Shown one piece after another: positions 39,975 to 52,145 of a DNA stretch of 64,000 nucleotides; positions within the stretch are counted from its first letter, which is position 1; each line of letters opens with the position of its first letter. This DNA comes from Rhytidiadelphus loreus (taxonomy: Eukaryota; Streptophyta; Bryopsida; Hypnales; Hylocomiaceae). The notes under the pieces are model-generated. The model was not told where the DNA came from and searched no databases. It saw only the letters and a list, made by a program, of their open reading frames with translations. The stretch covers positions 38,390,863-38,454,862 of the forward strand of contig OX344761.1 in NCBI GenBank assembly GCA_947034895.1, read 5' to 3'. Made by a program: the position numbers and the translations under genes.

Positions 39975-40907
39975 TAAACCCTTAAAGTAGAGTTTTTTGA
40001 TAGCTTGGATAGGCTCATATAAAGTCAATTTTGATTGTGATGTTATGAAATTTTTTATAAGAGTTCACACATATGTAATACCTACTTGGAAGGATCAATA
40101 GCTGCTAAAGTTTTTCCCATTGAATTTTTGGAGGCAGCTTGGATAAAGACTCAATGTATTAATTAAGTGTACATGCCCTAGCCGAATGAATATGGGTCGG
40201 TCTTACGTTGGGATCTTCAAAGGGATGGTTTGGAGGTCATTGGGGGGGGTAAACTTGAACATTGAGGACCTCAAGGGCTTATGAATGTAGACTCTTTCTC
40301 TTTTTTAATTGCCCATGTTTTCCTCATAGGCAGTTAGCTAGGCAATTATTCCTTTGACTACAACTTCGTGAGATTTTTACATGCATTTCCAAAAATCATT
40401 GTATATCTAAAGGGTGAAAATGTCTTTGGTTTCACCATTGAAATTATACATTGTTTGAAAACTTGAAAACTTAAAATAAAATATAATAAATTTTTAGTGT
40501 ATTGCTTTATGAAGTTTTTAACCTTATACTAGAATCATTGGATTATGTCAAAAATTGACATGCAATCCTGGCATGCAATCACCTAACATGATGCACTATA
40601 TCATACATCCAATTCCCACTTTTGTAGAGTGCAAAATTTTAGTGAAATAGTGATCAAAATTAGTTAATCCTCATGGACAAGGTTCAATTTTTTTTTTGTA
40701 TGTAGCAAATTTCAAACACTAAAATCTTTGAAACTTTACGCTCAAAGTTTATGAAATCTTCACTAAGAGTGGACATACTAGTGCAATTTGAGATTGTATA
40801 GTTGACTTGTTCAAAAAAAAATTCTCTCCAATTTAAATCTAGGCAATTAGAAATGGTAGCTTTGGAAGGCTTTTGTGAAAATATACCCAAAAACTTTGAG
40901 GGGTCAA
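39975..40907 (+). mobile_element. Eroded copy of the TTAA element family
   Basis: The left end is decayed (TAAACCCTTAAAGTAG) and the right end reads CTTTGAGGGGTCAA. Interior blocks near the right end ('gcaatttgagattgt', 'tagaaatggtagctttgg') follow the family order. Confidence 0.5.
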
Positions 40908-41507
40908 ATGAGGTAAAAATATTGTAATGTTTACATTGAATTAATCAAGACAACTTAAATATAAATATATTCAAAAATCAAGGCTCTGCATATTTTAATA
41001 TTGATGGTAATGACCAATTGAAGATTTTGATGTTGAATTTTAATTTCTTAAAATCTTAACACTTATAAATATAAAAATTTATAATTTATAATTCACTAGT
41101 TTATAGTTTGTAAATTTGTTGCCTAGATATTAATAAATGATAAGTGTTAATTTTTTTAAATAGTTTTATTAATTTATCAATTTTAAATTCATGGTCCTTT
41201 TGGATTTTTTAAATTTTTGAATTTTTATTTCTATAAATATATTAAAATTTGGACTTAAAAACTTATATTTTTGTAAAGGAGAGGTTTTAAGCAAGTGGGA
41301 AACATCAAATTATTATGGTCTAAATTGTCTTAGAAAAAAGAATATAGTTTATAGGTCATACTCTGTACTACATAGTCTTGTATTTGAATACTTCAAATTG
41401 TCCCTGTGGTTGATCAAAAATTTGAAAATGACTTTATACAAGTCAATATGCAAATCTAATTTTGACCTAAAGGTAGATACTTAAAAGAATATATTTTTTT
41501 AGGTTAT

Positions 41508-42521
41508 TTAACCTCTAAAAGTTAGTGAAGCCCAAAAATGCTTCAAAATTCTTATATCCAAAGTATAAATTAAAATTTACATCTTTATTAAATCCCACGA
41601 CATCATCTTTCATTTAACTTTTTCAAGCATATGTCTTCCTCAAATGGTAGAGTGAAAACCCTCACCAACTGTAAAAAAATTCTAAGATAAAGTTTTGTCT
41701 TTCAAAAAATTCAAAGAAAAATAAAAGTTTCTCATAACTTGTTTATTATAAACAAACTATTGAAAAAATGGTTAAAAATCTAACTCCCAAAAATATCATA
41801 TTCATATTTTAGAAAATTATAAGCAAGAGTGGTACACGATGAAAGAAAACAAAATTGTTTATAATTTTTTACATAAAATTGATAACTATCAGTTTTAATG
41901 GAAAAAATGTTCTAGTAAGCAATACATATTCTATGACTTTGTTTTTATTTGGAAATTTTTAAATGGAGCTCAAAAGTCAATTTTATATGTTTTCTCTACC
42001 TTCATTGTCCACAAATTAGAATTCTTCATAACTTTCATCTCCTTTATATGAGTAGAATGGTTCAAAGGTTTGTGTATAGATATAAGTACATACTTTCAAA
42101 TAAAATTAATTGATATTTTTTTAAGAAAAACTTTGGCTCTACACTTTGATATGGAGAACAAAACACTATTATAGTCTTCAATTGTCTATTTAAATTTAAA
42201 CTATTTTTAAATTTAAACATAATTTCATAGAATTACGAAGAAAAGAAGATAAAAAAGACGATTACTAAAGGAAGTTCAATATATTTGCTCTATTGGTATT
42301 TTAGGATTGTGCATTTTAGTATATGAAAATGTATTTGAAGGTGCAAAAAAGTTTCACTTTATTTGATTTTTTTTGGTAAACTTACAAAGTATCAATGAGA
42401 GTATTACATAAAATTTGGGATTTTTTAAATTGTTGTTATACAATTTTTACGAAATGTTGTATTCACAAACAAGAAAAATTGGTTCAAGTTCACATGTATA
42501 TTGTTACTCTTAAGGGGTTAA
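41508..42521 (-). mobile_element. TTAA-flanked element, reverse oriented, about 1 kb
   Basis: The edges are TTAACCTCTAAAAG and CTTAAGGGGTTAA. The internal block 'cataactttcatctcctttatatg' through 'gaatggttcaaag' (42032-42070) is the reverse complement of the matching block in the 24006 copy, so this copy lies in reverse orientation. Confidence 0.55.
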
Positions 42522-45500
42522 CTCTTAAAAGTCTTTGGAAGGAAGGCGGATGTAGCTTTGAATTTTTGGCAAAATAAATTATCGCTTGGAAAAAATTTAG
42601 ACACCAAATTCTTTTTTGGAATTTTTTTCTCTTTACCATTCCTACATGAACCCATTGAGCTCCTTGCACAATAATTATAAAGCACCAAGTGACCACTTGA
42701 GGTGACCACACTAGTCTCATCATTGAAGAATAAACAAAATTTGATTTTTCAACAAACTTACATGTTTATCATCACATTCGTGTAGCTTTGGCAGTAAGCT
42801 CTTGAAAACAATCATAGTCCATTTAGACACTGCCAATTCTTTTAGGGATTAAAGCATTGTTTGCATTAATAAGGAGCCATTGTCTTTGCAATATGTTTTG
42901 TAGTAAATTCATGTAGAATAAGTTTATTTTATTTTCTTACCCAAGTAGATTTTTTCAATCCACCACAAATTATTAAAAATCTATTTTATTAAGTGCAAAG
43001 ATTTGCAACCTAATATCATCTATTCATCCGCACACATCTTCATCCAAAATTAAAATTAAATTTTTTGAAGTCCTTCCCAAATACCATGTTTCTTATGCAA
43101 GGGTTTGTTGTTGCAAATGTTGCAACAATTGTATTTCTATTAGTATAAAATAGAAAACAAATTTATACCATAATTATTGAATTAAGTTATTATATGAACA
43201 ATGATTGAAATGGTTAATTAATGAATTAAACAATTTCAATTAATTCATCTATTCAAAGTTTTTATCAACACACTTAATGATTTTATCCAACTAAACATTG
43301 AATGTATTTTAAAAATATATATATAATTTTCATGATTGTTAGAAATCAATTTCTAAAAATAACTATTTCCACAAAATTGGTTCAACATAATCTCTTAAAA
43401 AAACAATTGTGTTTGCAAGTCAAAGACTCCAATATCCAACCCCCATTATCTAAAATTATGTCAATTGAAAGATTGTTAATTTAGCTACTAATTACAATAC
43501 AAAATGACATGTACTAACATTTTCATATGAAACCATGATTTCAATTAATACTATAAGATAATAGAAAATAACAATGCATAAATCTAACAATAAAGAAAGG
43601 TGGCAAAGATAATCATGATTATTACAAATCAAGAACTTTGACTATTTAAAAAATGGTCACTGAAATATGATTAGACATGAATGCATCACAAATAATGCAA
43701 AAATTATAATGAATACAAACATCAAGGCAAATGAAGGCAACAAAAAAATGTCCTCAATATAGATTCATACTACAGGAACATTTTACACTTTATAGGAATA
43801 AAATGATTGCATTACAATGGAGAACTAACAATGTATATGTTAATTTTGAACCCCGATCATAGTGATGATATTTTATCCCTTTCAAGTTTAGTATATCTTT
43901 CTTAACACAAACATATCTAAATTAAAGGAGTATTGCAAGTCAACTATGATCATTTTGATTTTTTACAAAAACGATTAAAATATCTTTAACAAGTGTATTT
44001 CAATATTATAGCCTTGATAATGATAGAAGAAGAAATAACTTGTTTAGAACCCAAGTCATTGCATCATGACTGTTAAATATGTCACAATCAATTTATACAC
44101 CACTTCCATGATTTTATATTTCTTACAAATTCATGACAACCATCAACACTTTACCAAAACATCTTCAAAACAACTTTAAGAAATATAATTTTAAATTAAA
44201 ACTCTATTCAATTTTTAGTAACAAATTCATTGAATAAAACTTTATGCATTGACTTATATTGAGTCTATTTGCCAATTTTCAAGCAACTATAAGGGTCAAT
44301 TCTAGGTGTATAACATAAAACCATGGAATTTTGAAATCACTTAATTAAAGCTCTATAAATAAAGCGACAACAAATTTAGCAACTTTTTTATCTATCATGA
44401 TTTAGGACTCCATTGCTGGGATTGCTTTCATCCCCATTTCATTTGTTCTGGCATCCCTCGTTTGTTTGAACTTTGTTGCTTGAATGTATAGGATCTCGTT
44501 ACAATATACCACCTCATTTAATATGCATTAGATTAGTATTGTTTGAAGTCTTCTATTAGGTTTTAGTTATTTATTTTTCAATTTTCTTGAGTTTATAAAT
44601 TTAGTTTCCACTAAAAAAAATCATGTTCTAAATTATTGTTAATTTTATCTAGAATGATTGTAAATGAGTTATTGTAAGCAACTTATAGTCATTATGGACA
44701 AAATTAATAGTCATTTAGGATATGTTTTTCTTCTAGTGATTATAAATTTATAAATTTGAACAATTAAAATCAACAATTCAAAATTGATAAAATCAACAAC
44801 AAATACTTCTAAACCCACTTATTTATTTTTTTAAATCCAAAATTTCAAATTTCAAATGTATAGACTACAAATTTAGAAATTTTAAATTTTAAATATTATA
44901 GTTTCTATGTTCATAGCATTCAATAATTTAAGATTTTAAAATTTCAAATCTTTGATGGTAGTTACTAGTAGTATAAAAAGGTTGATTTATCAAAAAAATC
45001 ATTTATTACATTCAATGAAATTTAATTAATTTATAATTTTTTCTATATTGTTTTTTTTGAATTCAAGGTCATTTTGGACAACAAGACATACCAATTGAAT
45101 ACTTGTTTTGAAAACTAATAGCAGTAGTGGCTATCAATAAATTATAAATCTAATTTACGATGGAAATAAATTTGATTTTTAAGGAAGTATTTAAGTCACC
45201 TTGACATTGGAAAATTGGTAATTTTATTGTTTTATGAAAAAGCTTTTGCTATGCAGACTAGTAATTATGATCTCTACCTAGTTGATGATTTAATCCTACA
45301 TGGGTTTCAAGTCTAAATATGTCTATGCAAAATAGCGCAATGATGAACTATTATTTTTTTGCCTTGTATTGATATTTGCTTGCAACTACAACAATTATTG
45401 CTCTAATTTAGCAATAGTCTAAATAGTTATATAGAGTGGGGTGTAAACTACATGGCATCTTGAAGGACAATAACCTCGTATTGTTGATTATACATAAATA

Positions 45501-45530
45501 TTGAGTTGACCTATATGAAATCCCTCCAAA
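42522..45530. other. AT-rich intergenic DNA, no gene seen
   Basis: No coding or RNA gene is supportable. Many short A/T palindromes occur, as expected from base composition. Confidence 0.5.
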
Positions 45531-45539
45531 ATACTTGTT

Positions 45540-45975
45540 AAATGATTTGACAATCTGATATGCTAGTCAAAAGAAATGGATGACATGTATTCACATTAAG
45601 GTGCTTGGTGTGATTTGTATTGTTGAATTGACTACCTCGTATGCTTGGGCATATGCTAGTAAGAAGAAATGGATTATCCTTGTTCACTTCAAAGTGCTTC
45701 ATGTGATTTATACAATTGAATTGACAACGAGATATGCTAATAAAAAGAAATAGATTGACGATCCTTGTTCACATTAAGGTGCTTGGTGTGATTTATACAA
45801 TTGAATTGACAACTAGATATGCTAGTTAGAAGATATAGATTGACAATCTTTGTTTACATTAAGGTGTTGGGTGTGATTTGTATAGTTGAATTGACAGCCA
45901 AATATGCTAGTCAGAAATAAATGGATGATTCTTGTTCACTTCAAGGTACTTGGTGTCATTTGTATAGTAAAATAA
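45540..45975. repeat. Tandem array, five copies of an 82-92 bp unit
   Basis: Units share 'gatatgctagt', 'cttgttcacattaaggtgct' and 'tggtgtgatttgtat' followed by 'aattgac'. Unit phrases begin near 45604, 45696, 45782, 45867 and 45949. Confidence 0.85.
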
Positions 45976-46608
45976 CTGTCATCACTTGACCTTGCACTTG
46001 ACTTAGCCAAGGCAGAGTGAACCAACTAATGAGACATTGACCAAGGTCATTTTCATCCCATACTTTGGGCATCGATATGTTACACATAAACAAACATGAT
46101 CTAGAATCAAACAATTGTAGGCTTTGAGATGTTATTATTCTACATACTTTTAGCACACCTCTAGCCATAGGATGTACCATAACATTTTTCTATTCCCTTT
46201 ACAATACATTCTTGTAAGAGATAAATTTGTGGAGAGAAGTAAGCATTTCCTTGAATAATAATTTCCATCAACTATTGTGTGCAATTTTGTATATATGGCG
46301 GCATGTTATATTATGGTGAAAGTTCACATCTACATCATGGAAAACAATTTCAGTTGATTGCAACAAATAGAGTACAGAGCCTAAAATAAGGATCAAGTAT
46401 ATTTTGGGGGGTCCCTTTAACTTAATAAGACTACATTGGATTTTTAACATAACAATATTATTACTAAAAATTTACAAAAGAAAAAAATTTGTTATAGTTC
46501 CTAACGATTTCACATAAAGATTTCACATCAATAAGCTTTTATATTCATATAAATTACAAAGTGATCTACAATGTACTATTTCACTTATAATATGTAATAT
46601 CACTTGTA
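45976..46608. other. AT-rich intergenic DNA, no gene seen
   Basis: No gene, RNA or repeat structure could be supported. Confidence 0.5.
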
Positions 46609-47523
46609 TTAACCCCTTAAGGACCATTGTCCCTTTTGGAGGCAAAATGGAGTTTGAGTAGGTATCTATGGCCTCAATTTATTTTTATTTATTTTGAAAC
46701 TTTTTTTGAAGACAAAAAAATTGTTTAGCTTTGTGGGAATATAATTTTTTTTCAATCGATGTCTAGAAACAAAAGTTATGCCCAAATAAGCTCAAAACAA
46801 GGGAGAGGGGGCAACAAAAAAAATTCAAAATTTTTAATTAAATTTTTTTTCTCACAAATTATATTTTTGTCTACATGAAAAAATTTGATTCATTCCATTT
46901 GGATTTGTTATGAGAAAGTTACAGATAATCTTGTTTTTAGGCAATTAGAGCATATTTTTGAAAAAATAACTTGTAGGATTCATTTCTAAATGAAATTTTT
47001 ACAATTTTTCAAGAAAAAAAATTCCACATAGTTTAGTTTGCTTGCTAGAACAATCTCACCATGGGAATTCGTGCATTTTAATTCCATCTTAGAGATATTA
47101 ATAATTTAGATTTTCCTTCTATCTTGTACCTACTTCTACTTAACAATTTTTAAAAGAATTAAAATTAAGTTTTTTTGTATATTTATTTCCTAGACCCTCA
47201 ACTTAGTTCTCCACTGTAAAGATTTGAAGCTCAAAACTTTGTAGTGCAAAAAATTAAAGTTAAGAAGATTCAAAGTCAAATAATCTAGTCTCGCAATGTG
47301 CTGAAAAACTTGTTTTTTTACTTTAAATGTAGATATCTTGCAATTTGTGTGGTCAAAATTTCTGAATTCTTTTCCAAACTACCTCCTACTAGTTAGATGT
47401 AAGATCCTATGGTTAGATGTGGGAAAATTAAAAAACATTTCATTTCATTTTTACTTTTTGCTATAGAAATGACAGTTTTGAGTGTATTTTCACAATGAAA
47501 GGCCTTAGTCTATTAGGGGTTAA
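46609..47523 (+). mobile_element. TTAA-flanked DNA element, 915 bp
   Basis: It begins TTAACCCCTTAAGGACCATT and ends CCTTAGTCTATTAGGGGTTAA minus its first base, both edges TTAA. It is collinear with the 48401 copy along its full length, but most CpGs of that copy are TpG or CpA here. It has no coding capacity. Confidence 0.78.
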
Positions 47524-48087
47524 TCTACTACAACAATTTTTTTTAGGTAAATGTGACCTTTTTCATCATGCCCTCTGTATGGATTGTGTTAATTTTTAAG
47601 GATAAATTGGTTGTGTTACATTAATTTGTAACATGCCTTATTGACAAGCAATCACACAACAATAACACATCAATAAAATTCATATCTTATTAGAAGTAGT
47701 ATTTGCAAAGTGATGAGAAAGATGCCCTCATTCATCAAATTTATTTTTACAAAATGTCATACAAAAATAAATTACAATACCTTTTGAAAATATGAACATT
47801 GTTCTAGCAAGGTTCCTTTGTCTTCCACAATAATAGAGATCCTACGTATCACTTGTGCCATATTTGTGGTCACTTTTAATTAATTAAAATTCCTTCTTAA
47901 GAGTATAACAAAGGAATAATTCATCTTCTAGTGATGTGTCACAATCAACCTAAATGAAAAGATCCTTAGTTATAAAATATTACATTCTCATGGGTGTCAC
48001 TCTTTGTATACTTTAATAACCATGATCATTTAAAGAGTATTTTTGAAGGAGATATAAGTAGTATACTTGAAATAAAAATATTGTAGA
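47524..48087. other. AT-rich spacer, no gene seen
   Basis: Separates two TTAA elements; no supported feature. Confidence 0.45.
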
Positions 48088-48305
48088 ACATACTTTGAAT
48101 CTTTGAAGAATATTCATTAATTTGAATTTTAAAGTCCCTATTTTATTTTTAAAGTTTTAAAGTTTTTAAATGCCCAATATAAAGGGCATCTTATGTTTGA
48201 ATACTTTGAATCTTTGAGAATATTCATTAATTTGAATTTTGAAGTCCCTATTTTATTTTTAAAGTTTTTAAATGCCCAATATAAAAGGCATCTTATGTTT
48301 GAATT
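48088..48305. repeat. Two-copy tandem duplication, about 110 bp
   Basis: 'atactttgaatctttga' through 'gcatcttatgtttgaa' is repeated, with about a ten-base length difference in the TTTTAAAG part. Confidence 0.85.
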
Positions 48306-48400
48306 TTCTCCAGTTCCTAAGACAAATCCTAGTACCCCCCTTGAGGTAACACTTGATTCTATGAACTCAAAGATTTTCTAGCCTTCATCCTTATTCATGA

Positions 48401-49343
48401 TTAACCCCTAAAGGACCATTGTCCCTTCGGGGGACAAATGCGTTTTCGGGCAGGTACCTATGGGCTGAAATTTTCTCCTGATTTTTTGAAATTTTTTTTT
48501 GGAGGTAGAAAAGTTGATGAGCTTCGTGGGAATATAATTTTTTTCAAAATCGGTGCCCGGGAACAATAGTTATGACCAAATAAGCTCAAACGAGGGGACG
48601 GCGGGCAGCTCGGGCAGCCAGAAAAAAATGGACAAAAATTTGAATTTTATTTTTAATATTATTTTTTCTCATAGGTTATATTTTTGTGTATCCGGAAAGC
48701 TTTTATTCATTTCATTTGGATATGTTATGAGAAAGTTATGGACATTCTTGTTTTTCGGGCAGTTAGAGCATCTTCTTGAAAAAAATAACTTGTAGGATTC
48801 ATTTCTGAATGCAATTTTTCAAATTTTTCAAATTTTATTTTTTTCCATGGTCTGATTTATTTGCTAAAACAATCTCACCATTGGGATTAGTGCATTTTAA
48901 TTCCATCTAAAATATATGAATATTTTAGATTTTCCTTCTATCTCATACCTACTTCTACTTAACAATTTTTTAAGAATGATAATTAAATTTTTTTTATAAT
49001 TTTTTTTTTACCTAGACTCTCAACTCAATTCTCCACTATAAAGATTTAAAGCTCAAAACTGTGTAGTGAAAAAATTTGAAGTTAAAAATGTTCAAAGTCA
49101 AAAAATCTAGTCCCGCAATGTGCTGAAAAACTTGTTTTTTCTACTTTAAACGCAGATATCTTTCAATCTGAGCGGTCAAAAATTTTGAAATTTTTTACAC
49201 ACACTCTCATATTATTTAGGTGTAAGATCCTATGGTTAGATATGAAAAAAAACAATTTTTCAATTTTTTTTACTCCTTGCTATAGGTATGGCAGTTTTGA
49301 GTGTTTTATGGCAGAAAAAAGGCCTTGGTCCTTTAGGGGTTAA
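48401..49343 (+). mobile_element. Best-preserved TTAA-flanked (piggyBac-like) non-autonomous element, 943 bp
   Basis: The ends are TTAACCCCTAAAGGACCATT and, on the right, TTGGTCCTTTAGGGGTTAA. Terminal inverted repeats are about 13-16 bases inside TTAA. Just inside the left end is a palindrome, TTGTCCCTTCGGGGGACAA. The flanks 48372-48400 and 49344-49365 rejoin perfectly around one TTAA in the neighbouring paralogous empty site 49366-49420, so the four-base target duplication is TTAA. Piggybac elements have this target and CCC.../...GGG ends; Sola3 elements are the alternative. There is no transposase frame, so mobility would need an enzyme supplied elsewhere. This copy keeps many CpGs and appears the youngest here. 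Confidence 0.85.
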
Positions 49344-49365
49344 AAGATAAGTTTAAGTGTAAATT

Positions 49366-49420
49366 GATTTTCTAGCCTTCATCCCTATTCATAATTAAAA
49401 GATGAGTTTAAGTGTAAATT
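49366..49420. repeat. Paralogous empty site for the 48401 TTAA element
   Basis: This segment is a tandem duplicate (55-bp period) of the sequences flanking the element at 48401-49343: 'gattttctagccttcatcc', then TTAA once, then 'agtttaagtgtaaatt'. It contains no insertion. Confidence 0.85.
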
Positions 49421-49524
49421 CCTTTGTCTCTCATTTCTTTCTTTTTAGTACTTGATGAATTAATTTCAACCAAATCTATCATTGAAAGCCCTAAGATAAA
49501 ATGTATCCACTATTATAACTGCTA

Positions 49525-49921
49525 TACATGTTGAATATTCTAATAGTGCTTATTTGCATCTTAATGTAGTTCAAAGTTGAATGGAGTTGAATATTCTAAT
49601 AGTGCTTATTTGCATCTTAATGTAGTTCAAAGTTGAATGGAGTTGAATATTCCAATAGTGCTTATTTGCATCTTAATGTAGTTCAAAGTTTAACATGTTG
49701 AATATTCTAATACTGCTTATTTGCATCTTAATGTAGTTCAAAGTTGAATGGAGTTGAATATTCCAATAGTGCTTATTTGCATCTTAATGTAGTTCAAAGT
49801 TGAATGGAGTTGAATATTCTAATAGTGCTTATTTGCATCTTAATGTAGTTCAAAGTTTAACATGTTGAATATTCTAATAGTGCTTATTTGCATCTTAATG
49901 TAGTTCAAAGTTTAATGTGAT
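49525..49921. repeat. 55/56-bp satellite with a 167-bp higher-order period
   Basis: Seven units share GAATATTCTAATAGTGCTTA and 'tttgcatcttaatgtagttc'. Unit starts at 49533, 49589, 49645, 49700, 49756, 49812 and 49867 give lengths 56, 56, 55, 56, 56, 55. Two linker types ('gttgaatgga' and 'gtttaacat') alternate as a trimer of 167 bp repeated twice. The copies are nearly identical, so the array is young. Confidence 0.93.
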
Positions 49922-50720
49922 GCAATTGTATAAAACACTGTAGCGTATTGGGAGTAAAAAGATCCATGTTGAGGTAGAAAGTGGTGGTTTTGAAATAGTT
50001 GTTTTTTCAATCTAATTTATTTACGATACAAGTAATATTTTACATCTTAGAATGATGCTTATGGGTAATCAATACAGTGATAAAATAACTTAGATGAGCT
50101 AAAATAAAATTGAAGAAGGCAAATGTATCCCCCCACTCACCTTTAAACCCAATCCAATCTAACTTGACTCCACTACCATGAAAACCTATTAAAAAAAACC
50201 TTACTATGTGTAATGACCAAAATGACAACAATGAGTATTTATGCCTTAACCCTAAAAGTTCTTAAACTACCTTTCTAACTACATATTTTTGTTTTTCCAC
50301 ATCTATGTTTCATATTTTGGATAGTATCATATTCAACTACATTATCAAATTAAGTGTAACTTCATACCATAATCTACTATAGTAAATGCATAGTGACAAA
50401 AATATGTCACAATCTTGGTGGATGTTCATCTTTTCATCCATTGTTTCATCAACAATTTGGAAGTTTGAAGAAAGAGCCTTGTTGCTACAGTGAAAGTTTG
50501 ATGTTGCAAATTTTGCAACAAAGTGTACTAGTATGTAATAAGTACAAATACAAACGCATATTTCAGTACATACAACAATGATTAGCCATTTTGTTGCACT
50601 CTATGTGATATAGAATGCACTTTACTAGTAGCTTCAATAGAAAAAACATTATTATTTTTACAATGTTGCCACATGTCATATTGTGGTTGGCTGGAACCTC
50701 TTAAGTATCCCTAAAATAAA
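49922..50720. other. AT-rich intergenic DNA, no gene seen
   Basis: A single left-end-like TTAACCCTAAAAGTTC near 50247 may be a TTAA-family remnant. No gene is seen. Confidence 0.45.
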
Positions 50721-50984
50721 TGAATATTAGTCAAACCTTACATGAATGGGGGTGAGACGGGAGCATTACCTCGACTCTCCCCTCTGCTTGATGGGCCTGC
50801 CTTTCAAGTGCAATGTTTCAGATGAAAGTGAAGTACCCAACCGCCATTGTCAGTTGGCAGTTATCCCAGATGCTCCATTCCACCATTTCATGTGAACCAC
50901 CACAGGATGTACTCTCTCTCTTTCCTCCTCGGCTCCTCCCCAGTCCGCAGCACTCCCCAGTCAACCAGCCCCCATTTCATTTCA

Positions 50985-51034
50985 TTTCCATTTCCTTTTC
51001 TTTTTTCCTTTCCTTTCCTTTCCTTTTGTTTCTC
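50985..51034. repeat. Pyrimidine (TTTCC)n tract
   Basis: Imperfect TTTCC/CTTTT repeats upstream of the coiled-coil gene's leader, possibly part of its promoter. Confidence 0.75.
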
Positions 51035-51294
51035 CACTCACTCGCATATCCAAATGCCTCCCTCCCCAGTCCCCATTGAGCAGCGTTAGATTTCAAGCAG
51101 AGTAAGTTAAACTTTCCTTCCCACCTGCAGATGATTGCTGTGTCAGTGCCCCCCCTTCTCGTTGCTGCTGGCTGGCTGGTTTCCAAGGGCTCTCGATCCC
51201 CTCCAATCCCGTCGTCTCGGGGCGCGTGAGCAGACGGCGCCATCACTTAACGCTTCCCCTTGCAGCAGCAGGAGCGGCAGCAGCAACAGCAGGT

Positions 51295-51357
51295 CACGTG
51301 CACGGTCACGTGAAACCCTAGATGGTGTGACGTCGTCTGGAGCGCTCACTAGGGTTT
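51295..51357 (+). promoter_or_regulatory. G-box pair, telo-box and TGACGTC cluster
   Basis: Within 63 bases lie two CACGTG G-boxes (51295-51300 and 51307-51312), an AAACCCTAG telo-box touching the second (51313-51321), a TGACGTC bZIP-type site (51328-51334) and an inverted telo-box CTAGGGTTT (51349-51357). They sit about 0.8 kb upstream of the start codon of the coiled-coil gene, where its core promoter would be expected. G-boxes and TGACG sites bind bZIP or bHLH factors, so abscisic acid or light input is possible but unproven. Confidence 0.55.
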
Positions 51358-51383
51358 TCCGCATTGCAGCCAGGCTCCCCGTG

Positions 51384-52035
51384 CCAGTCAGTCGAATCTC
51401 GTGCTGTAATAAGGTGGTTAAAATATCAAACTCCATGGCAGGGGAGGTTTGGAACAGGAATTCTTCCACAGAGATGATGAGAAAACAATAATAAAAGTAT
51501 GTATCCAAGAAAACGCCATTATTTTCTTAAGATTTCCGGCAAAACGTAACGCTGCTGCTGATCGAGCTGTGACACCAGAGTGAGCTCACTATCTGTACCT
51601 CGGCCGAAGCGGCAGTCGAATCTCCTGCCGTAATGCTGTTGAAATGAAATTCCATGGCAAGGAGATTTTGAACATTTTGCCAGAGGGATTCGGCATTGAC
51701 TCGCAAAGATGTGGTCGAACTCCATGTCAGGGAGCTTCTGAACATTGGCCAGACGGATTTGCTCGCCTCACAAAGATGTGGCCAAACTCCATGGCAGAGA
51801 GCATTCGAACAGTGGCAGATGAATTGATTGACTCACAAAGGTGTGGCCTAACTCCATTTTGAACAGTGGCAGAAAAATTGATTGAGAGATTCAGAAAGAC
51901 ACACAAAGATTCTTAAGGTTTCCGACAACCGCTGACTATACGACTAAACGAGTAATCCCTTGCTCAACGGAAGCGGCAGTCGAATCTCCTTCCGCAAGGT
52001 TTAAAGAAAAAATCTAATTCCAGGGCAGGCAGGGG
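51384..52035 (+). repeat. Repeat-built 5' leader of the coiled-coil gene
   Basis: A module with GCGGCAGTCGAATCTCCTGC recurs at about 51384, 51610 and 51968; the last two are preceded by shared 'ttcttaagrtttccgrcaa' (51527 and 51910). Between them lies a run of about four 65-68 bp units (51650-51875) with 'actccatggca', 'gaacattggcagac' and 'cacaaagatgtgg'. The units stay open in one frame from 51644 to 51862, with an IDSQRCG motif repeated in the 72-residue frame. A translated upstream frame is possible but unsupported. Confidence 0.65.
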
Positions 52036-52145
52036 AGCTTTTGAGCATTCACAACGATGTAAGAACCAGGACACCGCGTGCCATCACGTCCTTAACAATT
52101 ATCTTCAACCGCCGCTGATGATTAGAGAATCGTTTTAATCTCGCC